From Branchipolynoe longqiensis (lineage: Eukaryota; Annelida; Polychaeta; Phyllodocida; Polynoidae), in assembly GCA_030323885.1 (NCBI GenBank), contig CM059186.1:146693810-146757809 (forward strand): a stretch of 64,000 nucleotides of DNA, given 5' to 3'. The translations under genes were made by a program, and so were the position numbers. The number at the start of each line of letters is the position of its first letter. Within the stretch, counting starts at the first letter, position 1. This document shows positions 52,326-61,821 of the stretch, piece after piece. The notes under the pieces were generated by a model. It worked only from the letters and a program-made list of their open reading frames with translations. It was not told where the DNA came from and made no database searches.

Positions 52326-53226
52326 TGAAGTGGGCGTGCCTACTCGCCTAAAGCCATTTGCGCGCGCGCAAATTGCGCGCGCGCAAATTGCTAACACTTG
52401 TGCACGCGAGGGTTCTCGGTGGTAAAGCGTTGCTTAGCGACTAGCTAAGCAACGGGGGGTTCGGGCGTTCGGGGCCAGACCCGGCGGACGTGTTTCTACA
52501 TGCTCCGTCGTTTTCCACCGATATTTAGGCTTTTTGGGGTCAAAATTCTAAACTAAATTATAGAAACAACACGGGAGGGAACGGGAGACCTGCGTTACTA
52601 TTTATGTTGGTATCCTTGTTAGTCTTTGGTTAAGAATAAATCGTGAGCTCTTGTAAAGGTGAATCAGGACGTTCCTTGCATTCTTTCTTATCCTCCAGTC
52701 TTATTGTAGATTAACCGCTATGGAACCTATATTCGATTGCTTTCTATGAACTGAGAGGCCTTAAGCCTAAGTCGGCCTTCTGCAAGTAATACACCCCTCT
52801 GCGGGAATCTAATAACTGACGCATTTACAGAATTAACGTAGTGTAACTTTTAGGCTAGAACCACGACACGCAAGGTAAATTAAACAGTAGTGACAGCGGC
52901 AGCAACTCGTGCTGGACTGCGCATATTCGGATTCATTTAGTAACATTCATAATATCTCTAACGACGAAGGAGGCAGCCAGTAGTTGAAATAACCTAATGT
53001 AAATACACTTTAGGCCGATAAATGCACACGGTGGCAAATCTAGTATTTAGACGATACTCTGGCTGGCGCCTACAGTACGGGACGGACACCGACGACGGGA
53101 TACGCGCAGGCGGGCGGTAAGGCTATGACGGCGGCGGCGGGCCAAGGAAATTCACATGGAAACAATTAATTATATTAACACGTTAGGCTCGCCTTAAGCG
53201 GGGGTGGAATAGCCAGACGGTTAAAC
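52326..53226 (+). repeat. 3' LTR
   Basis: 901 bp, the counterpart of 33448-34349. Differences I could see: about 12-13 substitutions (for example CACGCG/CACGTG near 52412, CATGCT/CACGCT near 52499) plus a 2-bp and a 1-bp indel. AATAAA at about 52634. Followed by ATG, also present left of the 5' LTR. Confidence 0.95.
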
Positions 53227-53659
53227 ATGTATATATTATGTACATAATATATGTATATATATGAAGCTGGCATACAAGAGTCAAAGCCCATGACGAGTGG
53301 CTCCGGTGTGGCCGAATCGAGAACTACAAGCAGCATGCAGTAGAGCCTAGATAAATGGTGTATAATAGTAGAGCAAACTAAAGAGAGTTAGTGTCCTTAT
53401 TTATATTCCCATAATAGATTATAGAACACATATATATGTATATATAAAAATTCAGCGGTACAGTGAGAGAATGCTGAGGCGTGGGCGGTAGGTGGCGCCA
53501 CGGGTCAGGTCATGAGGAACAAGTAGATGAGCTGATAAGTAGGTGACCAGCCGATGACTTAGAGGCTGGGGGGAATAGATCGATCTTCCGGCTAATCATA
53601 CTCGTATAATGGCTTATACAGGATATATATATATATGTATATATATATATATTCATATC

Positions 53660-53693
<34 letters not shown>
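53227..53693. other. No gene; AT microsatellites
   Basis: TATA-rich at 53227-53265, 53420-53445 and 53625-53693. No gene. Confidence 0.45.
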
Positions 53694-53696
<3 letters not shown>

Positions 53697-53780
53697 CAAG
53701 ACAGCTAAATGGAGAGTGGCAGTCAAGTAATGAAAGCAGTCTTTGTCGCATCGTGACCGACAGCATGATGATGATGCTAT
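53694..53780 (+). mobile_element. Terminal 87 bp of the APE-type LINE
   Basis: CGCAAGACAGCTAAATGGAGAGTGGCAGTCAAGTAATG then GTCTTTGTCGCATCGTGACCGACAGC and an ATGATGATG tail, equal to the 3' end at 25845-25920. Inserted between TA repeats. Confidence 0.9.
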
Positions 53781-54275
53781 ATATATATATATCGAGAGTG
53801 ATAAGACCGCTATCATATGTAATAAGATTAGGAGTGCACCGCTCACCTCCTGCGTGGGGCTTGACACTCTTTGACTTTGGGGGCGGTTGGTAACCTTATG
53901 TTGGTTACTGGTTGCAGAACTGCAACATTTATAGAGAGGCTCCGATAATTCGGCCCAATCTTTGGTTGAAGATTAAACTTCAGTAGGGAGTGTTGTAGAA
54001 GCTGGGGACATCTTTACAACGTTGTAATGACGAAGGGTTGAGGCGGCCCCGAATCTCTTCGGTCCGGCAGTAGTTGAGTGGTAGTTGGCACTTGTATCCA
54101 ATCGACAGCAGCAAGGGTTTCGATGAAGGGTGGGTAAAGATGGGTGCAGCAGTGGTTCCAGCAATGAGAACAAAGCAAGAGAAAACATAAAGGTACAGGG
54201 CCCCACCCAAGCACACAACTCCCCTAGTCAGAGGGAGGAGTATGCCTGGGAGAAGAAAAAAGGGTAGAGTATAGG
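53781..54275. other. No gene recognised
   Basis: Unique-looking sequence left of the inverted-arm element, possibly its outer part. Three short reverse-strand frames overlap (53973-54218) and do not resemble known proteins. Confidence 0.4.
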
Positions 54276-55110
54276 CAGAGAGCGTGTATATAAACAGATG
54301 AGAGGGACAACTCTCATACTAGACCGTGTAACACCTGCCGACTGTGGCGCTCCAAGTGGTGGTTGTTGAACAAATGGGCTAACTCAAGGCATTGTCAATG
54401 GCAGTGAGCAATCTTCATACAGAAAACGTTAAATATCTCTAAAACTATAACACCTAGAAACAAACTGATTGGACTACACATAGAAAACATGTTTACCAAC
54501 AAGAGTATCTTAAATTGATATGGTTAAGGTTCTGGATTTCTATTAATTTGGAATAAAACTGACGTTTTTCACTACGCGTACGGCAAACTCAAGGCATTGT
54601 CAATGGTCGTGTGCAATCTTCCTACAGAAAAAGTTAAATATCTCTAAAACTACAACACCTAGAAACAAACTGATTGGAATACACATAGAAAACATGTTTA
54701 CCAACAAGATTATATTAAATTGATATGGTTAGGGTTCTGGATTTCTATTAATTTGGAATAAAACTGACGTTTTTCACTACGCGTACGGCAAACTCAAGGC
54801 ATTGTCAATGGTCGTGTGCAATCTTCCTACAGAAAAAGTGAAATATCTCTAAAACTACACCAAATAGAAACAAGCCACTTAGTACACATATAGAAAACAT
54901 GTTTACCAACAAGATTATATTGAATTTATAAGGTTAGGGTTCTGGATTTCTATTAATCTTTTAAGAAAATTAATGTTTTGCACTGAGCGTACCATCAAAC
55001 TCAAGGCTTGTTCAACACTAACCGCCAGGAACGGCACTGTAGCCTGTGTTACCGATTTTCGCGGGAGTTGTCCCTCTCATCTGTTTATGTACACGCTCTC
55101 TGGTATAGGA
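54276..55110. mobile_element. Pearl-like element: inverted arms around a 205-bp tandem array
   Basis: The left arm (about 54282-54378, AGAGCGTGTATATAAACAG then ATGAGAGGGACAACTC) and right arm (about 55010-55104) are near-perfect inverted repeats of one another. Between them are three full copies plus a small part of a 205-bp unit starting AACTCAAGGCATTGTCAATGG at 54381, 54586, 54791 and 54998. Arms plus internal satellite is the layout of pearl-type non-autonomous elements described in bivalves. No coding capacity. Confidence 0.7.
54381..55010 (+). repeat. 205-bp satellite, three copies and a stub
   Basis: Copies 1 and 2 are closest to each other; copy 3 is more diverged at its end. Each unit contains AAATATCTCTAAAACTA, GAAAACATGTTTACCAACAAG and TTCTGGATTTCTATTAAT. 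Confidence 0.9.
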
Positions 55111-55458
55111 AAGAGAAATGAGGAGTTGAGTCAAAGGACCGTGTCTATTTGCTCTATGGTGACCAACCAGTGAGCCATAGACACAGACAGAGTAAGAGCA
55201 GAAAGTGAAATGCCAGCGGGCTCCCCCTCCTGGAACTCTTTTCAGACATATCAAGGAGGAGCAAGGCTGGCAGAGAGGAGATAGAGAGAGGTGTGGACAG
55301 AGTGCGGTCCGGATAGCAACTGTCTGCTTGACACTCCACTCGCTCGGTCTTTTTATACCTCCAACTCATATCGCACCACTTGTTCATATGTCTTTGCATC
55401 TGGTATATATATTCTTCTATGTTATATATACTTACCTCCACTAACGGATATATATACT
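55111..55458. other. No gene recognised
   Basis: Mixed sequence with purine-rich parts; nothing recognised. Confidence 0.4.
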
Positions 55459-55482
55459 TACCTATACATACAGATCATATAC

Positions 55483-55528
<46 letters not shown>

Positions 55529-55541
55529 GATCTGTATGTAT

Positions 55542-55580
<39 letters not shown>
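55459..55580. repeat. AT-rich cruciform-forming palindrome
   Basis: CCTATACATACAGATCATAT (from ~55460) is matched by ATATGATCTGTATGTATAGG (to ~55543) across a pure TA centre, giving a hairpin of over 35 bp. A further TA repeat follows. Confidence 0.9.
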
Positions 55581-55582
<2 letters not shown>

Positions 55583-55828
55583 TACACGCCATCAAGACGA
55601 CGCCGTGCCCTCGCTTACTTATGCTGCATAATGCCCGCAAACATACCTTCCTCCCTCCACAGCGGTCAGCCCGGTGTGTATAATACATGGCCGACCTGCC
55701 GGGAACCTGAGTGCCACTCGACACGTCTAGGACTCACACTGCTACACGGACCGCTGGTCTGTACGACTTGGACACGGTTACATTTCGAATACAACGAAAG
55801 ACACGCGCATGCACCCGCCCTAGCATCT
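55581..55828. other. No gene recognised
   Basis: Short unique-looking spacer leading into the CT tract. Confidence 0.4.
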
Positions 55829-56860
55829 CTTCTCCCTCCTCCTCCTCCTTCTCCTCCTCCTCCTTCTCCTCCTCCTTCTCCTCCTTCTCCTCCTTCACCT
55901 CCTTCTCCTCCTCCCCCTTCTCCTCCTTCTCCTCCTTCACCTCCTTCTCCTCCTCCTCCCTCTCCTCCTTCTCATTCTTCTCATTCTCCTCATTCTCCTC
56001 CTTTTTCTCCTTCTCCTTCTCCTCCTTCTCCCTTTCTCCTCCTCCTTCTCCTTCTCCTCCTTCTCCTTCTCCTCCTCCTCCTTCTCCTCATACTCCTCCC
56101 CTTCACCTCCTTGTCCTCCTTCTCCTTGTCCTCCTTCTCCCTCTCCTCCTTCTCCCCTTCTCCTCCTTCTCCTCCTTCTCCCTTTCTCCTCCTTCTCCTC
56201 CTTCTCATTCTTCTCATTCTCCTCAATGTCCTCCTTTGTCTCCTTCTCGCTTTCTCCTCCTTCTCCTCCTTCTCCCCCTTCTCACCCTTCTCCTCCTTCT
56301 CCATTTCTCCTCCTTCTCCTCCTTCTCATTCTTCTCATTCTTCTCATTCTCCTCATTTTTCTCCTTCTCCCTTTCTCCTCCTTCTCCTTCTCCTCCTCCT
56401 CCTCCTTCTCCCTTTCTCCTCCTTCTCCTTCTCCTCATCCTCCTTCTCCTCCCCCTTCTCCTCCTTCTCGCTTTCTCCTCCTTCTCCTTCTCCTCCTTCT
56501 CCCCCTTCTCACCCTTCTCCTCCTTCTCCCTTTCTACTCCTTCTCCTCCTTCTCATTCTTCTCATTCTTCTCATTCTCCTCATTCTCCTCATTTTTCTCC
56601 TTCTCCCTTTCTCCTCCTTCTCCTTCTCCTCCTTCTCCCTTTCTCCTCCTTCTCCTCCTTCTCCTTCTCCTCCTCCTCCTTCTCCTCCTACTCCTCCCCC
56701 TTCTCCTCCTTCTCATTCTTCTCATTGTCCTCATTCTCCTCCTTTTTCTCCTTCTCCTCCTTCTCCGCCTTCTCGTGCTTCTCCTCTTTCTCCTCCTTCT
56801 CCCTCCTCCTCCTTCTCCTCCTCCTTCTGCTCCTTCTCCTTCTCCCCCTCCTCCTCCCAC
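55829..56860. repeat. 1-kb polypyrimidine tract (CTC/CTT)
   Basis: Almost uninterrupted C/T built from CCTCCTTCTCCTTCTC units with occasional CATT or CACC triplets. The complementary strand is purine-only apart from those interruptions, so triplex (H-DNA) formation is possible. Long frames on both strands (Ser/Pro/Phe/Leu-rich forward, Glu/Lys/Arg-rich reverse) are artefacts. It directly abuts a SINE head on its right. Confidence 0.97.
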
Positions 56861-56862
56861 CA

Positions 56863-57052
56863 GACGCGGTGGCCCAATCGGTAGGACCGCATCCGGGTAA
56901 TGTGACTGAGTGGAACATCATGGTGCCGGTGGCCTGATATCCCAGTGAGACATCATTATAAAGTCCCCATGTGTGTGCACTGTCACAATTCGGTACCCGT
57001 CCTGATATGACCTTAGATGTTGCCAGGACATAAAAGTCCAACAACCAATCAA
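56863..57052 (+). mobile_element. SINE, type A, internally deleted
   Basis: Head GACGCGGTGGCCCAATCGGTAG joins directly to CGGGTAATGTGACTGAGTGG, losing the second half of the head and the first body segment. Tail GCCAGGACATAAAAGTCCAACAACC. Confidence 0.9.
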
Positions 57053-57088
57053 CTTCTCCCTAAACCTCCTCCTCTTCCTCCTCTCACA

Positions 57089-57166
57089 CCGGATGCGGTG
57101 GCCCAATCGGTAAGAGTGCAGGGATCCCGTGCGGAAGGTCGGGAATTCGAATCCCGGCCGACTCAA
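57089..57166 (+). mobile_element. SINE head, type A, cut by a MITE
   Basis: GGATGCGGTGGCCCAATCGG, GGAAGGTCGGGAATTCGAATCCCGGCCGACTCA, then a Harbinger-like MITE begins. No SINE body follows on the other side. Confidence 0.85.
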
Positions 57167-58209
57167 ACCCCTGTCACACTGCGACGTAACAGGCCAGTGA
57201 GTGGGCAATGTAAAAATCACTTTTTTACATCGAGCTACATCGAGAAACGTCTAAATTCTCAGTGTTTCAGGGCCAAATTAGACGTCAGTTGAACGTAGCG
57301 GACGTAGGCAAAATATCGGACGTAGGCAAAATAACGTGTCTCAATGAATTAGAATGTAAAAAAAACTAAATGTCCCAACATAAGGCTAACGAGCCTCCAG
57401 CACGCATGGCGTCAGCCTAGCAAAACCCTAGCATCGGCTTAGCGTAGGACTCGCGTAATTACGCCAGCCTTAAGGTAGCTATGTGTGACTCTGATGTAAT
57501 TTGTAATGTGAGTCGATATCAGGCCCGCGAGTGAGCAACATCAGTCTAGCGACAGTCCAGCATGCTCAGCATAATGACAGCGAGCGCTCAATGTGCTCGA
57601 CGGTGAGTGTAATGGATGCCTTTATATACTCGAAGGCACAACGTTTGCACCACGTTCACATCACGTTCATAGCACATTCGGCGCATGTTACATACGTTAC
57701 GCGCGCGCCAGCTGTTCATTAACTACGTCAAATACGTCAAGACACATTGGACTTATGTTAGACTAACGTTAGACACATGTCAGAGACACATTAGACCTAT
57801 ATCGAGATATGTTAACACCACATTGTCAGCGGGCGGGCTGCACATTCCTCCAGGCTCTCCGTCAGTCCACCGTAAGTCGACATAGCTCAACATAGACCGA
57901 TGTAGCTCTAACGTACATCTAACGTACCTCAACGTAAGCCTAATGTGAGTGCAACGTCAGCTTAACATAATCCAATGTAACGGCCTTATGTTGAGCTACG
58001 TCGAAAGTTTTGGGTACGTCCAAAACCGTGATATGTGTCACTGTATCTTGACATAACTTGACGTATCTCGACGTATATCGACGTATCTCGACGTATCTCG
58101 ACGTAGGCTTAACGAATGAGTAAAGTATCTCGACTTATCTCAACGTAATGGCCAAATTTCACCTATGTCAGCTTACGCTACCGCGTTACGTCGTAGTGTG
58201 ACAGGGGTA
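57167..58209. mobile_element. Harbinger-like MITE 3
   Basis: 1.04 kb. Ends CCCCTGTCACACTGCGACGT and ACGTCGTAGTGTGACAGGGG are 20-bp inverted repeats with one mismatch, extending to GTAAC/GTTAC. Flanks are TCA on the left and TTA on the right (58210-58212). The interior is a dense field of degenerate ACGTA-containing units (for example GACGTATCTCGACGTATCTC near 58062-58105), echoing the ACGACGTAAC of its termini. No transposase. Confidence 0.8.
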
Positions 58210-58397
58210 TTATAGAACAGAGCTTGCCGGCCGGCCGGCCGGCCGCGATAACGCTAGGTGGCGCTCGTGTACTATCAGTCCGCTGCAAACAGAGGGAGAC
58301 GGGGACGGAGGGAGTGGGTGGAGGGAGACAGACAGACAGACAGACAGACAGACGGGAAAGTGGTGAGAGAGGGAGGCATGTAGGGAGGCAAATACAC
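58210..58397. repeat. (GGCC)n and (GACA)n microsatellites
   Basis: GGCCGGCCGGCCGGCC at 58227-58246, and CAGACAGACAGACAGACAGAC at about 58328-58351. Confidence 0.9.
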
Positions 58398-58752
58398 GTT
58401 TGTTTGTTGTTGTTTTACGTCCTAGCAAAATCTAAGGTCATATCAGGACGGGTAGATACTTCTGAGAGTGTGAACTCATGACGAGTGTTGCCCCACTTGG
58501 AAACCAGGGCGCCAGCACCATGACCTGATACAGTGATAATGATATCCCACTCAGTATCCTGACACTGAGCCAACCAGTCCTTGCCTTATCCTAATAATGC
58601 CAAGCGCCAGGCTAGGAAGCGACAATTATCAATTTTTAAGTCATTGGTTTGACTCGACCAGGATTCGAACACACAAACTCCTGGGTTCAGATCTCCCGAT
58701 CTCCCAAAACAGGATACGGACGCTCTACTCATTTGGCCACCCAGCCTGGTGG
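58398..58752 (-). mobile_element. Full-length SINE, type B with extended head
   Basis: Reverse-oriented, TTTGTTTGTTGTTGTTTTACGTCC to CATTTGGCCACCCAGCCTGG. Shares the duplicated head segment with the copy at 28334. Confidence 0.9.
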
Positions 58753-58767
58753 CTAATAAACAAACAG

Positions 58768-59025
58768 ACCGGCAGACAGACAGACAGGCAAGCAGGCATA
58801 CAAGCACGCAGGCATACATATACAGGCAGTAATACATTTAGGCAGGCAGTCATACATACAGGCAGGCAGTCTTACCGGCAGGCAGGTGGGCAAACAGACA
58901 TACATACAGGCAGGCAAGCAGGCAATCATACAGGCAAGAAGGCAGTCATTCAGGCAAGCTGGCAAGTAGGCAGGTCAGACAGGCGGGAAGGCAGGCGGTC
59001 ATATACTCAGGCAGGCAGTCATCGT
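58768..59025. repeat. GGCA/TACA tetranucleotide array
   Basis: GGCAGGCAGTCATACATACAGGCAGG repeats with a roughly 30-bp higher-order period. Cys-rich frames on the reverse strand are artefacts. Confidence 0.92.
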
Positions 59026-59549
59026 ACACAAAGAGCGCGGACTGTTCGTACATGAACGCCACCTAGCGTTATCTAGGTCAGCAAGCCCTCTGCATTGAGA
59101 CACTAGGTGGCAGCACGATCTTTGATTCAGTCATAGTTGATAACTTTTGGTAATATGGTTATACTATAACTTATACTAAACAATTCAATGAATACCGTTG
59201 TTGTCATTGTCTAATTTATCCAGTAGTTAAACACGCCACCTCTGCTATCTACTAATTTAACTAGATCTATGCATGTATACCTCGACGAGTATGGGAAAAC
59301 ACCACTCCACTTAGTATTTGAACACTAGAACTACTTCAAAGTACCGTTTAGAAGACAATACGGCCTATGGCCGAGGTAAAATATATATAATAATTTTTGT
59401 GGACCGCAGTGTAGAAGGGGCTAACCACCTTTTCGACACACAAGGTCCCATAAATAAATCAAAAATAAAAATTGCGCTGAGACTTTCAAGTTTTGTTAGT
59501 CATGTTGTGCAATCCTTATCTTAACATACTCACTGTTAAAGTATTGTCG
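59026..59549. other. No gene recognised
   Basis: Unique-looking; contains GCCACCTAGCG / GCCACCTCTGC stretches but no gene. Confidence 0.4.
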
Positions 59550-60052
59550 CTACCTAGCCTGGCGCTCAATATTACTAGGATACGGTAACATTGGCCGGTT
59601 TGCTCAGTATCAAGGGTAATGTGACTGACTGGGATATAGGGTCATGCTGCTGGGAGCCTGATCTGCTGATGTACTATTTCTTAGAACATCAAATTGCTAT
59701 TTGTACATCTGTTGCGGTTCAGGTGTTTTTCTTGTGGTTTTCTCTTGCCTTATATCGCCCATCTCATCTTCCATAAAATTCACAAATCAATTAATTTGAT
59801 ATGTAAGCACCATCTAAATATGTCAATAGTTCTAAGCATGGATTGTAGGGCATCACGACTCAGGTTGCATAAGTGACCTTGATGCTCTACAATTCCATGG
59901 TTTAGCTTTCTTTTGCCCTCAATAAAAATATATCCCAGTGGTGAAACGTGCTCCCAGTGAAGTGGCCATGAGTGTGCACTGTCACAAGTCGGTAAGCATC
60001 TTGATATGACCATAGATGTTGCTAGGATGTAAAACTCCAAGAAAGCAAATAA
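59550..60052 (+). mobile_element. SINE interrupted by ~265 bp of unknown sequence
   Basis: Plus-oriented SINE body at 59550-59672 and tail at 59940-60052 (GTGGCCATGAGTGTGCACTG to GATGTAAAACTCC). The middle (about 59673-59939) is an insert I cannot identify. Confidence 0.75.
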
Positions 60053-60149
60053 ACTTCCTCCTCTTCGCAACTATTCTTATATTCCTTCGGCCCATGATAT
60101 TTTCCATCCCAACTCTTGCTCAGCATAGTGGGGTACGAGGGTTTGGGGC

Positions 60150-60326
60150 ACCTGGCTGACTCGGTGGCAGAATACTGTGAGTAACTGGGCTATCAGATCA
60201 TGGTTCCGGTGTTGTAGCATCCCAAATGGGATAACACTAAGAAATTCGCCATTCTGTGCGCGCTGCCATTGTCGCAAGTCGGCGCCCGTCCTCAGATGTT
60301 GCTAGGACGGAAAACCCCAAATAAAC
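60150..60326 (+). mobile_element. Diverged SINE, 3' half
   Basis: GGCTGACTCGGTGGCAGAATACTGTGAG to GTTGCTAGGACGGAAAACCCC. Confidence 0.75.
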
Positions 60327-60710
60327 CTAATTCTACCTGAGGGTAATTTGGAGGTTTTCGGTCACCTCTCTTTGTGTATGAATGACTGTTATTGTTTTTG
60401 CATTTGGGGAAGAATCACTGTTTCTTGGGTTGTTATATTTTTACATATAGTTGGTCAGTGGATGGGAAGTATGTATCTGTGTATGCGTCGGTGTGCGGAG
60501 TGGGTGTGGAGTGGGTGAGGAGTGGGTGAGGAGTGTATGAAGGATGGATACTGTCTGTGAAAGCAATACTTTACCAGAGAAAGATGCGGGGTGGGGGTGG
60601 GGGTAGCCTGTCACATCGACATGGAAAAATGTCATCTCTTCTCCACCCTTGAGACTTATCCTCCCCCCCCCCCCCCACACACCCCAACACCCTTCCTTAG
60701 CTCTGGTAGA
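60327..60710. other. No gene; G- and C-rich runs
   Basis: Contains GGAGTGGGTG repeats near 60497-60530, a G-rich run near 60588-60604 and a C-run near 60662-60676. Confidence 0.5.
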
Positions 60711-61040
60711 GACCAGATGGTATGGCCGAATGAGTTGAGCGTCCGTCTCTCCTTTTGTTAGATCGTGGGATTCGAACCTACGGGTTCGAACCCTGGTCGA
60801 GTCAAACCAATGACTTAAACAATTATACTTGTCACTCCCTAGCCAAGCGCTCAGCATTATTAGAATAGGGCAAGGACTGGTTGGGTTCAGCATCAGGATA
60901 ATGTGACTGAGCGGGATATCAGGTCATAGTGCTGGTGGCATGGTTTCCCAGTGGGACAGCCCTATAAAGTCGCCGTGAGTGCTCACTGTCACAAGTCAGT
61001 ACATGTCCTGATATGACCTTAGATGTTACTAGGATGTAAA
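60711..61040 (+). mobile_element. Full-length SINE, type B head
   Basis: AGACCAGATGGTATGGCCGAATGAGTTGAGCG start. The box B-like GGGTTCGAACCC lies beside a second GGATTCGAACC. Ends GGATGTAAAAAAAAAC. Confidence 0.92.
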
Positions 61041-61064
61041 AAAAAACAAAAAAAACAAAAAAAC

Positions 61065-61167
61065 AGTGGGACAGCACTATAAAGTCGCCATGAATGCGCA
61101 CTGTCACAAGTCGGTACCTGTCCTGATATGAACTGAGATGTTGCCAGGACGTAACATTCCAAACAAC
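61065..61167 (+). mobile_element. Second SINE 3' end joined to the first
   Basis: CAGTGGGACAGCACTATAAAGTCGCCATGAATGCGCAC to GACGTAACATTCC directly after the A-rich tail of the previous copy. Confidence 0.85.
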
Positions 61168-61493
61168 CGACACCCCCCCCCCCCACACACACACACACGC
61201 CCATCCCGCATCATCCTTCCTTGGCTCTGGTAGAAATCCTTGCCGACTCATCAACTACAAAATCTGTCTTCAGTCTCAGGGGAAATGCAAACAAATTTAT
61301 ATCGCTCTGACAGATCACTGGTCGAGGAGATGCCTTAAACCAACCGCTTTAATTCCGGAGGTTCACAATCAGCCAATCTCGTCTGCACAAGCTAGAAAAT
61401 GTTGACTGCAAATCTCCAATCTGAGCTCAAAGCGGGTTCGGAGCTGATGGCTGTGGCAGGTATCCTATCGATCCACCAACAGAGAAGGGGATG
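61168..61493. other. No gene; C-run and CA repeat
   Basis: C-run plus (CA)n at about 61172-61198, then unique-looking sequence. Confidence 0.45.
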
Positions 61494-61817
61494 CTGGTTG
61501 GTTGGTTGTTGGAGTTTTACGCCCTGGCAACATCTAAGGTCATAACAAGACAGGTACCGACTTGTGACAGTGCACACTTATGGTGACTTTATATTGCTGC
61601 CCCACTGAGAAATCAGACTGCCAGCACCATGACCCAATATCCCACTCAGTCATATTATCCTGACACTGAGCAAACCAGTCCTTTACCTATCCTAGTAATG
61701 CCAAGCTAGGAAGTGACAAGTATCAATTTTGTAAGTCATTGGTTTTACTCCACCAGGAATTGAACTCCCAATCTTCCGCATGGGCTGGGCTCTATCGATT
61801 TGGCCAAAGTGTCCGGT
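61494..61817 (-). mobile_element. Full-length SINE, type A head
   Basis: Reverse-oriented, GGTTGGTTGTTGGAGTTTTACGCCC to CTATCGATTTGGCCAAAGTGTCCGG. Confidence 0.9.
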
Positions 61818-61821
61818 TGAT

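Larger units (their letters stand above)
33448..53226 (+). mobile_element. Giant Ty3/Gypsy-order LTR retrotransposon with extra genes
   Basis: A complete 19.8-kb element: LTRs at both ends, tRNA-His primer site, leader, gag, pol (PR-RT-RH-IN), then ~11 kb of extra sequence. The extra part holds an antisense spliced SGNH-like gene and a sense Cys/His-coiled-coil frame. Flanking bases repeat ATG directly outside the LTRs (33445-33447 and 53227-53229). A 4-bp ATGT match exists only if the first LTR base is counted. Typical Ty3/Gypsy elements are about 5-10 kb, so this is two to four times normal. No envelope-like frame was seen. The LTRs differ by about a dozen substitutions and two small indels, mostly C/T changes at CpG. 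The copy is therefore relatively young, although three one-base shifts break its frames. Confidence 0.95.

Noticed and set aside
55631..57044. 417-, 408- and 224-codon Ser/Pro/Leu-rich frames and Glu/Arg-rich reverse frames
   Set aside because: Produced by the polypyrimidine tract, where stop codons are rare on the C/T strand.
57089..57166. Functional tRNA gene
   Set aside because: Box A- and box B-like motifs are present but no complete cloverleaf or anticodon stem is seen, and the same head occurs on many SINEs; it is a SINE head.
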